Source: Pseudevernia furfuracea (lineage: Eukaryota > Ascomycota > Lecanoromycetes > Lecanorales > Parmeliaceae). Taken from it: a DNA stretch of 64,000 nt. Where the stretch lies: NCBI GenBank assembly GCA_022315425.1, contig JAIUPT010000019.1, positions 186,001-250,000 of the forward strand, written 5' to 3'. The notes beneath the pieces are model-generated. The model searched no databases and had not been told where the DNA came from. It was given only the letters and a program-made list of their open reading frames with translations. A program made the translations under genes and the position numbers. Each line of letters begins with the position of its first letter. The stretch's first letter is position 1. Shown piece by piece: positions 1 to 10,324 of the stretch.

Positions 1-1124
1 CACCACCTGCATCGACTGCTCCGCCCCTTCACCGCAATGGGCCTCCCCCAAATTCGGCACCTTCATCTGCCTCACGTGTGCCGGCCTGCACCGCGGCCTC
101 GGCGTGCACATCTCCTTCGTACGGTCCATCCAGATGGACTCGTTCAAGCCGGCCGAAATCAGCCGCATGGAGCGCGGCGGCAACGACGCCTGGAAGGACT
201 TCTGGGAGGGCAAGAGCGGGACGACGTGGGGCCGGCCGGGGCAAGGGGGCGACGGGGAAGCGATGAGGCTGGTGGGGGACCGATACGGCGGCGACGCGGG
301 CGACGAGTACAAAGAGCGCTTGGCCTGCAAGGTCGACGGGCGCGACTTCGAGGGCGTGCCGGTCCGGGAGCGGAAGAGGATGGAACCCCTTGGCGGCGGG
401 GACACGTCGGCGGCGCGCACGTCGTCCCCCTCGGCGGCGGGCGCGGGACCGCGGTCGCAGAAGGCGCAGAACGAGGATTTTTTCGCGAGGAAGGGGAATG
501 AGAATTCGGCCCGGCCGGAGGGACTGGCGCCGAGCCAGGGGGGGAAGTATGGCGGGTTTGGCAGCGAGGCGGCCGTGCCGCCGGCGAGAGAGGGGGGTGG
601 GGGGGCGTTGCTGGGGGTGGATGATTTCCAGAAAGATCCGGTGGCGGCGCTGTCGAAGGGGTTTGGGTGGTTTACGAGTACGGTGGGCAAGGGCGCGAAG
701 ACGGTCAACGATGGGTGGATCCAACCCACTGCTCAAAAGGTACGATCTCCTCCCACGGCTCACATTTCTTCCGTCCCTGTTCCTCGACTGTGCCTGACGG
801 ATAATATCGCAGATAGCGGAAGCAGACCTCGCGGCCACCGCTCGCCTCACCGCCGCCCAAGCCGCCAAAACCATCCAGACGGGCACCAAAGGCGCCGCGG
901 AACGCTTCAACAGCTTTGTGGAGGATACAGGCACTGGTGGGTCGGGCGGTGCGTCTAGATCGAGAGGGGCGGTCGAGCCTGAACGGAGAGATTTCTGGGA
1001 TTCGTTTGGGGATGCGGGGGCGGAGAAGAAGGGTTCGAGCGGGGCGATTGGGACGGCGGCGATGAGGAAAGGTGGTGGTGGTAGTGGGAGTGGAGGCAAG
1101 GAGGAAGGGTGGGGTGACTGGTAG
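1..1124 (+). CDS. gcs1: ArfGAP, Gcs1-like (5' end missing)
   Basis: GTPase-activating protein for ADP-ribosylation factors, acting on Golgi/endosomal vesicle coats. The reading frame enters from the left edge in frame 2. The zinc finger of the ArfGAP domain is at the very start (CIDC, then 16 residues, then CLTC), followed by the family segment GLGVHISFVRSIQMD and the conserved FGWFTSTVGKGAK-TVNDGW stretch shared by fungal Gcs1. One intron is clear: 740-812 (GTACGA...TCGCAG, 73 nt). The second exon 813-1124 begins with IAEADLAATARLTAAQAAK and ends in GWGDW before TAG. The N-terminal few dozen codons lie outside the window. The middle is Gly/Arg rich and probably disordered. Confidence in the family is high; the precise paralogue is inferred from the conserved C-terminal half. 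Confidence 0.93.
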
Positions 1125-1279
1125 AAGATATGCTATGCGCGAGAGGGAGCGGTTTCGCTGGGGTCGTGCATTGGGTATAGACGTTCCAAGATGAACGAGA
1201 GTGTATCATTATCACGTTATAGTACGGTATGAGCGTCGAACCTCCTGTCCACCCCATCCATCCATCCATCTCACGCCCA

Positions 1280-4127
1280 TCAGAACCCCCTCAATTCCTT
1301 CAAAAGCACCTTCTCTCTCTGCCCCACCACCCTCTCAAACCGGTCAGCACTCATGACAAAAGTGCCCCTCCCGCCCGTCAGACTTCTCAAATGCTTCAGA
1401 TAGCCCACCATCTCCTTCAACGGCACCCTCGCCGTGATATTCCGCTGCCTGCCGCCGTCAACAGCCACGCCCTGATCCCGCGTCTGAGGAGCCGAAGGGC
1501 CAAAGGGGTCCGGGGGCGCGTAGACCTTGCCGATGTCTATCCTCGGCAGGGATCCGGGGACGGAGTTGACCGCGGGGCCGGACGCGACGTCGGCGTCGTC
1601 GAGGGACATGATGTGCCCGCCGCGGGAGGAGGAGATGTCGTTCACCACGGCGCCCAGGCTGGCTTCGTCGACGCTGACGGTGACGTCCATCACGAGTTCC
1701 ATCAAGGCGGAACCATTCTCGAGCGCGGTGGCTTTGAGGGCAGCCTTCGTGGCAAGGCGCGCAGCTGACGAGAGGGCAGCGGAGGTGGTCTCGGTGCCAA
1801 AGATGTGTTTTCTCGGATCGAGCGTTAGGATGACGTGGGAATTGTGGAGTTGGAATGCATAGTTGATGCCGCGGCTGAGGGCGGCGAGGGCGCCGTTCTT
1901 GAGGGCGGAGTGGATGAGAGGGACGGAGAGATGGGATGGGAGGTCGCCGGCCCAGGGCTCGGCTTCTGAGGCGTCGTCTGTGATTGGTTTGAGAGAGACT
2001 GTGATTCTGTTCCCCTCTTCGTAGGCTGAGTATGCGTATTCGTTGTCCAAGGGGACTCGAGTGCTTTCGGAGAGAGGCTCAACGTGGGCTATGCAGGAGG
2101 CACGGCCCTGTTTTCCACCTTGCTCTTTTTCGAAGACGTAGATGTCTGGCGAAGAGGCTTCAAGGATGGATTCTCGGTATGCGATCTCGATTTTCCCCAT
2201 AGCAGCTTTAGCTTTCATGTCGTTGACAAGGCGGTCTCGGGCAATCTCTAGGTGGAATTCGCCCATGCCGCTCAACAATGTCTGGCCGGATTCTTCGTCT
2301 TCGGACACTTGTAAGCTTGGATCTTCTCGGACTAGTAATTCCAAGGCGCTCTTGACGGCTTTCTCTTCGCTCATACTACGAGGTTCGACGCTGGAGAAGA
2401 ATACTGCAGGAGGCACTTCGATAGGTCGGAGCTGGAGCGTATTCAACGGCGCTGGAGGACCTGATTTGGGGTTTGCGCCAGTGTAGGAGATCAGTGTATC
2501 TCCTGTTCTGGCATGCTTCAGGCCAGGGATGACACCAATTTGACCGGCTGGAATGACATCGATCTGGACAGAGTCGGAAGCATACATTTTAAGTAGCTGT
2601 GGCGCTCGCTCCGAGATCTGGAGATTGGTGTTGAATAACATAGACTGGCGCTGAATACTGCCCGAGTAGACCCGGACGTAGACCAGTGCGCCACGGCGAG
2701 GATCATGAACCACTTTGAAGGCTAGGGCGCATGATTCCAGGTTCTGGATTAGGGTAGCGCCTTGTTTTTTGAACTTTGCGGTTGAAGTTTTTGACGTTGG
2801 CCCGATTCCAGCGGGCACCATTTTTCCACTTAGCAAGCCTGATAGGGTCCCCTCCACTCCGCCAAGATTTATCTCGGGATCTGGAGCCTCACTAGGGCTC
2901 GGTAGTAGTTGAACAACAGCATCGAGCAGAGGCTGAACGCCCATGTTCTGGAAGCTTGCGCCGGCAAACAAAGGGACAATATTGGATGACTGGTTAAGGA
3001 CGCATCGTCTCAAGGATGTTATGATGTCTTCGCTTTCAATAGCGAGATGATCTTCATCAACCTCCAGGTACTTCTCAACCATATGTTCATCATGCTCACT
3101 CAAAAGCTCAACCAGGGCTCTTCTAGCCTTTTTAATTTCTTGTGCGAATCCTGCCTCAGACGACGGGAGGTCATCAATCGAGATAACTTGAAAGCCCTTA
3201 CCGTCCCCTCCCTCGGTCCATCTATAAGCTCGAAGCCCAATTGCATCTCCAAGACCAATAAAGTGCCCTCTTCCCCCTTCCCACCAAGGCACCTGGCAAA
3301 CTGCCGGCCACGTATGAAGACGCGCAGCAATCTGCTTGACAGTCTCACCAAAAGCCGCGCCATCTCGATCAAGCTTATTAATGTAGATGATCTTAGGAAT
3401 ATGGTATTTCGCAGCCTGGTACCATACTTTCTCCGTCTGAGCTTCGACCCCCGCTACACCGTCGAGGATACAGACCGCACCATCTAGAATTCGTAATGAT
3501 CGAAGGACCTCGAAGGTGAAGTCTGCATGGCCAGGCGTGTCTATTAGATTGATGTTATGAGGCACGAGATTGCTCGTACTCGTGGAGCCTTTTTGAGAGT
3601 CGCCGGAAGATAAAGGCGGCCAGTGGAATGAGATGGCTGCGGATTGTATTGTTACGCCTCGCGCTCTCTCTGCGGGCAGGAAGTCTGTGACTGTGGAGCC
3701 TTCATCTACATCTGTGGAGTTTGTAAGAATATGAACACGGGAAAGCTTGAGCGTTTGGGTCCACGATGGAATTCTTGCGAATGGGCGAAATAGAGATTTG
3801 TAATGGATACTGGAGATTGAGTTGACAAGCAAGGAAAACGCCATACTTCCTATTCGTCTTGTATGCCCACTATAATAGAGCATTCGCTCCGTGGTAGTCG
3901 TCTTACCCTTGAAGATGGTCAGAATTTCAGCCAGAAGCTATTTTCGGTTCATTACATACCGCATCGATATGGGCAATGATGCCAATATTCCTCGTTCTCG
4001 ACACATCTGTTGAGACATCTTGTGCTTTCCTCTGTAATGCAAGTCTGAAACCACGTCTCGTACCGTAAATAAATAGGAATCGACTAGCTGTTCTGTTCAA
4101 CCGGCTTGAAGCCCGCCCAAATTGCAT
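1280..4127 (-). CDS. mef2: Mitochondrial elongation factor G2 / ribosome-releasing factor 2
   Basis: Translational GTPase that, with recycling factor, splits mitochondrial ribosomes after termination. Two exons: 3960-4127 and 1280-3907, joined across a 52-nt intron (3908-3959, GTATGT...TTCAAG) that falls exactly inside the G1 loop. Exon 1 ends NIGIIAHIDA and exon 2 starts GKTTTTERMLYYSG. The joined protein is about 931 residues. G-domain motifs visible: AHIDAGKTT (G1), RGVTIQSA (G2), DTPGHADF (G3), NKLDRDG (G4). The STVTDFLPAERARGVTIQ segment points to the Mef2/RRF2mt branch rather than Mef1. The first 40 residues are rich in Arg, Ser and Leu with few acidic residues, as in a mitochondrial presequence. 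The ATG at 4127 is chosen because it supplies that presequence. It is transcribed convergently with the ArfGAP gene. Confidence 0.93.
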
Positions 4128-4400
4128 TTACTCGAGCTATTCGTTGACAGTCTGACAGATGGACTTCAAAATCAAAGACCAAATTAAGATTCCTTGGCAC
4201 ATCTTGATGCACCGGGAGCGGCTCACTAGCTCATACGCTAGCATCCAGGAAATCAGATTCAGGGGTAAGGTATTTGAGGTAAGGTACTCGGTGTTATTAC
4301 TCGTATGTGGTCGCGATCTGTAGCCTAAGTTACACCTCCTTCTCACATTGCCCCATCTCTCCTTTCCTTTTCCTCTGTCCACCTTTATCAGAAAAAGACA

Positions 4401-5922
4401 AATGCATCAGACATTACATCATACATCGGTATCCCGCTCGCTGTCCTGGGTGTTCTACCCATCCTCGACACAGCCATAAACTCCCTAGAAACCATCCGTA
4501 AGAGGGGCACAGTCCCTCAGACGAAATGGACTTTTCGAAGCCACAACTCGCAGCAGTCTGAAGTCTGGCGTTGTGGAAATCACCCTGCCGAGAGTCAGCA
4601 TCACGCCCCTGGACCGCGAAGAGGATACCGAATAGCAGAAGTTCAATCGTAGACGTTCCATGCTAAAGGGTAGCACATGAATCATCTTCAACTGGGATTT
4701 ATTGATTATGAGATCTAGATTATATAGATTATAGTATAGTGATCTACAGATTCCGCAGGCGAAGATCGATTTTGAAGAGCTGATGGCAATCCTGCTGGAT
4801 AGAGGCGCCGTGCCGGACATCAAGCTTTGCATAGGTAGAGGCTTTCTGGATTGTAGACGCCGACAGGAACGAGTTTCTTATTGAGTCCGGATACGTTGGA
4901 TAAATTCTTGAAGGTATCGGTACCGAACGATTCAGACGGGGTGCTCAGCTTGACGTCGCATTGGAGTCCAGGGTGGGATCAGAGGGACCCTAGTTACCTT
5001 TCGCTAGACTAGATTCCTCTTCAGCTTCCTGCAGATCCCAACAAGATATACGATGACGCCTTGGAGAAGCAGCCTCCCGATGCCAGGCCCACATCAGTTC
5101 ATTTAAAGATATCCGTCTTGGTTACGTCGGCTCCCTAGTCTCAATCGCCCATGCTATGTGGGAGCACGAGAATGAGAATCTAGCCTCATCTCCTTCACTA
5201 GATCACTTCCGCTCCGGTCCGACTTCGAATTGGGCCCCATCTTTAGCTCTTGCGCTTGTACTCTCCAAGTCGCTCCCACTGTACCATCATCATCTCGACC
5301 ACAATCTCACCAGCTTGGCCACCCATGACACCGTTCCATGCCGCCTTCTTGTCACCCTTGGACTCCTGGATGAAACCGAGGCTCCCCCTTGGGAAACGAA
5401 GTATAATCCGAGCGAGCATCGTCTCAAGAGTTTGTCCAGTTTTGCTGCTGTGCAAAGAGCAAGAAAAGTAGACATGATGATGAGCCCAGAGCAAGCAGAA
5501 GAGTGGCGCAAATTTAGTGAACAGGTCCAAATGGATAGAGAACAAGCCAAAAGCGCGGTAGTAAGCGTCAGCGTGAAGCCGTAGGCTCGTCGAGGCTAGA
5601 CGCGGTAAGTGTGACCAATACGATATTGGAATGGTTGAAAACGGAGAGGCTGGGAGACAAAGATAGCAGCGTTCAAAGCGCTGTGAAGACGTTGGTAGAT
5701 CTCATCAGGAAGGAGGAGCACGCGATGAGTGTTTGTACCGTCTTGGAGCGATGGCGCGAATGGACTGATCGAGCCGGAATGACCAGGAACGACTTCGATT
5801 TTCTCGAGAAGCATAAGGTATCTTTCTGCAACGCGGTTTGCGTTATAGGCCTCCTCCGAGAAGTGTGTACGAAAGAGGAAAGCACATTTGCCTTAGACAT
5901 GCGAGAATACGTACAGCATTGA
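4401..5922 (+). pseudogene. Decayed gene of an unnamed fungal membrane-anchored protein family
   Basis: Coding-like segments succeed one another in order but in different frames, with stops between them. From about 4401 comes a hydrophobic start (SYIGIPLAVLGVLPILDTA). Near 4550 is a segment containing VVEITLPRVSITPLDREED, and 4747-4838 contains IDFEELMAILLDRGAVPD. From about 4860 the frame holds TPTGTSFLLSPDTLDKFLKV and DSDGVLSLTSHWSPGWD, broken by TAG near 5008. From 5107 (DIRLGYVGSLVSIAHAMW) it runs to TAG at 5584, and 5555-5922 (TNTILEWLKTERLGD) is in yet another frame. The order resembles an uncharacterised Pezizomycotina family I recall, with one N-terminal membrane segment; no function is known to me. 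No plausible introns join the frames (gaps as short as about 20 nt), so frameshift decay is the better reading. Confidence 0.6.
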
Positions 5923-5973
5923 AAAAAGTTCGGCTGGGATGACGATGTGTGTAGCGCCAATCAACCTCGCTAA

Positions 5974-7062
5974 TTAACTAGCGTTAAGATACTTTTGCTT
6001 TGATCTCTGTCTTCTCATGTCTTTGTCTGCCCTGCGCGCGTGATTCAAGCTGCTGCCTAGACTCTCAGAATCCCTGCTTTCTCTTTCGAGATTGCTTTCT
6101 GTGACATGGTCGAGCATGAACCTTCCAAGCAAGCCATTTCTCCATCTTTGAATCATCCATAGTGCTGCAGCATCCTCATCCGGCGAGCCTCCTTTTTGTA
6201 GCCTTCCAGTCTTCTGTGCCACAGCGCTCAATAATTCCATGATATCGTTTGTAGGGGGCGAATAGTCCGCGTAGATCTCTGGATCATAGAGGTTCATCTG
6301 ATATAGGAGGTAGTCTGCTAAGGTCGTTGGAGCAATGATGGTGTCCTTGACGCTTCCACACAGTGCAAGTTTGAGCATGGATTCTGCATTCGGCACGTAT
6401 GGGACAAAGACACCGGGTGTATCCATCAAGTAGACACCCTCGATGCTCTCGTCGCCTTCGATAATCTTGACCGTCGTCCCAATCTTCCGAGTCACTCCAG
6501 GTTGAGCGCCAGTTTGTGCCGCCTTCCCCTTGTGAACACCAACCTGCCGTAGTGCATTCAGGAGAGATGACTTGCCCACATTTGGCATCCCGACGACCAT
6601 CATTCTGGAGCCCATCAGGGAGTCTTTTGCTGTAGCATGGTCGCGAGCGAAGTTGAGGACTTTACGTACAGAGCTTTTGTCCTTGTGGTCGGAGAAAAGT
6701 ACTGAGCTGGGCTGTTGCCATTCTTGAAGAAGCCGTTCTTTCTATATTCGGTCAGTCTCCACCCTCAAGACGATGATGTGCATGTCTTGCAACGTACGTA
6801 CACTTCTGTCCTGCTGCCTGCCTCCACTACCCAGATCCTGCTTTGTGTAGACAATCAATCTTTCCCTTCCAGCAAGATTTTCCTCGAAGAGCGGGTTACG
6901 AGATGTGAGCGGTACCCGGTAGTCTCGGCATTCAATGACCAGGTCTATGTATGTGAGCATCGTCTTCATCTTGTTTAGACCTGCGCGGTGATGGCCTAGA
7001 AAGTAGGAGCGAGGGAGGGAGTCGAGGGTGGGGAAGACCCTTCGCGGCACGAAGGAGGCCAT
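5974..7062 (-). CDS. mtg1: Mitochondrial ribosome-assembly GTPase Mtg1
   Basis: Circularly permuted GTPase of the YlqF/RbgA/MTG1 family, acting in assembly of the mitochondrial large ribosomal subunit at the inner membrane. Two exons: 6802-7062 and 5974-6741, separated by a 60-nt intron 6742-6801 (GTACGT...ATATAG, with a CTGAC branch sequence). The product is about 342 residues, normal for the family. The G motifs appear in permuted order: G4-like YTKQDL in exon 1, then G1 GMPNVGKSSLLNAL, G2 region PGVTR and G3 DTPGV. The N-terminus (FVPRRVFPTLDSLPRSYFLGHH, basic with aromatic residues) fits mitochondrial import. The C-terminal tail is basic. It ends 52 bp from the neighbouring decayed gene, in convergent orientation. 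Confidence 0.93.
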
Positions 7063-8576
7063 TTAGGGAGGCGTGACGGCAGGCCATCATGTGTAATATT
7101 CTTTTCGCATCATAGCCTGCACAATATGTTGATGTCGCAGCAGCAGTGAGCTTTGTCAGAAGACCCTGAAAGTGCTCTTGGCATCAAAAGGCTTGGCGCT
7201 CTAGCCTCGTCCTCAACCAGGGCAGGTTTTGCCTTAGCTAATGGCCGCTAATTCTGGCTCTTTCGAACTACATACAATGATTCACGATATATAAAGCACT
7301 GAAAGGCTAGAGCACCTCACTCCTCCCTTACAAAGTCAGCTATACCCCGGCGCGATCTTATCGCTCGTGCCATGAATGACGCACGTCAGCGTGGTTATGT
7401 ACCCTGGTGGAGCTGAGCGAGAGTAAGCCGAGCTGAGTGGGCTCTCAGCCTGGGCGAACGCAACAAAGATTTCGAGGAAGGGGCGAATGATGCAGACAGT
7501 GCTTGTCACTTTGCTCGGTCTGGGGCCATCCTATATTAGCAAAGTCGATTGCGCAAGAGCTGCACCGAACTGCTAGGTATTATGGCTGTATCAGCGTAGA
7601 CGGTCAGTATGTAGGTGTGCTTGGCTTTGGGTCCAAGCTTCGGGCCATGGATTATTTTGATCGCAACCGGGGGGTTTGAGTGGGCGCGCGAAATGTTTCA
7701 CTGCACAAGGCTGGCGCAACTGATATGCAGCAGAACGCCTCCGTCTTCTAAGTTTGGCAAAGATTCTTTTTCGCTATCTCCGCGCCAGACTGCCAAGAGA
7801 ATAGTCTTCTCGGCCGTACAAGTAATACGGACCATTCAATTATGCCTTTAATTATGTTAATTTGTTCCGGTGATGTTGGCCTTCGGTGGATTTCTGTCGT
7901 TCGATACCAATTGCTGCCTTCAGCTCTTCACGCTTGCCGATGATTATTGAATCTCGGGATTTTGGGTGCCACAATCCAGCAGGAGGGAGCCAGGGGTCTC
8001 TGCTCCCCTCTTACTGGAGCTATCCTTTAGTTGCCCATTCTGAAATGGGCCACTGCAGTCGCTGCGCCGTTTCTGCTGTACATCATTGTCAACTATCCCT
8101 TGGCGATCTATTTTGAAATGAGCCGCTGCACTCAAGGCGCCGCTTCTGTTGTATGGTTGGTAGATTAGCCAATGCTGTAGTTGGCTTCAGCGGAGCTTCC
8201 TTTGTCAGCCACTTGATTCCATAGCAAACATCGACGCTATGGCTTCACAATCAATGTTATTGGCTCTATACTCTAATGAAGATCCATTAGGAATGGCAGG
8301 GTCTAGATTGGATCCGGAAGGAATATTTTGCGATATTCGCTGCCACAAAATGACCGAGATAATCCTCCGATTAGCACCACAAGCACGTGGAGAAGCAGCA
8401 ATACGCGAGACTTCTGTGTGCTAATCTATCAATATGCAAGGTCAAAAGACATGTACTCAAATCGCATTCAGCCGTGTCCCAAGGCGGAGTGAGATATATA
8501 AGCGGAATGAATCTGCTCTTTCAAAAACTCATCACAAGAACACACTTTATTCGTGACATCGTAATAGACAGTGGCA
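7063..8576. other. Intergenic region, no gene seen
   Basis: About 1.5 kb between mtg1 and the amidohydrolase. No open frame here looks coding. A TATA-like stretch (GATATATAAAGC) lies near 7285. Two imperfect copies of a roughly 40-bp unit (core GAAATGGGCCACTGCAG and GAAATGAGCCGCTGCAC) start near 8042 and 8114, about 72 bp apart, origin unknown. Confidence 0.5.
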
Positions 8577-9586
8577 ATGCAGAAAATCGATACACATCAT
8601 CATGTTCTGCCGCCACGGTTTGTACAGGGTGAGTCGAGTTAGTTGCAGCAAGACAAGTGCTGATTCTGACGGTTTTGATAGCCTGGGACGACAATCCAGC
8701 CCTCTCACAGGGTTTGAAGCTGCCACCATGGAGTCTAGACCAAAGCATTGAATTCATGGGACGAAACAACATCAGCGCGACTATCCTTTCGCTGGGTGCA
8801 CCAGCCACAAGCACGGGCAAAGATAGTGCAGAGGCCGCTTCATTCTGCAAAGAGATTAACGATTTTACAGCCTCGCTGCGCGATCAGCATCCGTCTCAAA
8901 TTGGATTTTTCGCCACTCTTCCGTCTCTCGAAGATACTCAGGCGTGTATCGACGGGATTCGTTATTCGTTGGAGGTGTTGAAAGCCGACGGGATCAACTT
9001 ACTCACAAGCTATGGCGGCAAATACCTCGGTCATCCGGATTTCCGGCCAGTCTGGGATGAGCTGAACAGACACGCTGCCGTTGTTTTCATCCACCCCAGT
9101 TTTGAAAGCATGGAAGGAGCCATAAAGGAGCCCCAATGTCTGCCAAGTCCCGTATTTGATTGGACACACGAGACAACGCGGACGGCAGTACACCTCATCA
9201 CGACAGACACATTTCGGACTCACCGGAAATGTAAGATCATCCTCTCCCACGGCGGCGGCACGCTCCCCTACATTGCCAACCGGATCGCACACTTGAGCGC
9301 CCGGTTGGGTCTGATGGACAAATCGGCCGAGGAATTCCTAGACGAGGCCAAAAATTTCTACTTTGACCTTGCATTTGCTGGATACGAAGAGCCGCTGCAG
9401 CTGCTCTTGGATTTCGCACGACCCGGGCATGTCTTGTACGGCAGCGACTACCCCTTCGGACTAGAGCACGAGCTAGCATGTCAGCTCCAGAACATTGACC
9501 AAGTGTTGCAAAAGCGGGAGGATGCACCACTGGTTGCACGAGATGCGGCGCTGGAGTTGTTCCCTCGATTGAGGGGTTCGTCATGA
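8577..9586 (+). CDS. Amidohydrolase family 2 (ACMSD-like decarboxylase)
   Basis: Metal-dependent amidohydrolase of the aminocarboxymuconate-semialdehyde decarboxylase type, about 318 residues. A short first exon 8577-8628 gives MQKIDTHHHVLPPRFVQ, whose HHH triplet near the N-terminus is the metal-binding start typical of the family. A 53-nt intron (8629-8681, GTGAGT...GATAG) is followed by the main exon 8682-9586. Further ligand and catalytic positions are seen: VVFIHPSF (metal His), KIILSHGGGTLPY (His), and YGSDYPFG near the C-terminus (the conserved Asp). The substrate cannot be read from sequence; relatives include salicylate and gamma-resorcylate decarboxylases and tailoring enzymes of polyketide clusters. 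It lies between housekeeping genes and a decayed polyketide locus and could be a surviving member of that locus (inference). Confidence 0.87.
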
Positions 9587-10324
9587 AGGAATAATCAGGA
9601 GGATTGGTCGTTCTTCGGTAGTTTTACAATAGGGCGAAATGCGCCGAACGCAACTCGGAGGGTTTCTCTACGAACCAGGCGCAGCAACACAAAAAGCGTG
9701 TGCTTCAATAGCTGGTATGGCGTAGCTGTCAGCGGAACCGTCTTACTCATACCAATAAATAAGCTTCACAAGATCGAAATCGTGTAGGGGCTTCCTCCGG
9801 ATCCCCTTGTAATTATCTACCTCACGATAGTTAGGTTTGAGCGCTGTCTCAGTATTTTGAGGAAAAATACGACCAGGGTTTCTTTCAGTATCGTGTTCCA
9901 TTAGCAGCAGTCACTACATTACCTGTCTGCGTACTGTAGCAGGCTCTTCTCCTCTTCCCATCTACATCGACCTCGGCGATGTCCGAATTGGAAAACTGCC
10001 AACTCGCCGAGGAATGCAAGGACCCAAACCAATCAGAGGATAATGTCATCATGTGACGGGAAGCTCGACCAAGCTTGAATCAAAACGCAGTTGAGCTTTT
10101 AAACCCTGTGAAAAGAAGAGAGTAATAATAATACATACCTAAGAGTGACTGATGGCTGTCTCTACGTGCGCTGAAAGACTTCGTCCAAGGGTTTCAGCCG
10201 ACCGCTCAAAGTCTCTCTCTCTGACTATCACTGCCACCGTCTCTGCGAGGTTGCATGTGAACAATGAACGGGTTGCCATCGTCAAGACGAATGCGTTATC
10301 TTATCCAAGAACCTCAAGCGCAAC
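9587..10324. other. Intergenic region, convergent gene ends
   Basis: Space between the ends of the amidohydrolase and the Zn2Cys6 regulator. I see no gene, tRNA or clear repeat here, only a short TAATAATAATACATAC-type low-complexity patch near 10122. Confidence 0.4.

Noticed and set aside
29..1099. 356-residue minus-strand frame opposite gcs1
   Set aside because: It is Pro/Arg-rich low-complexity translation of the GC-rich antisense of the ArfGAP gene, with no motif.
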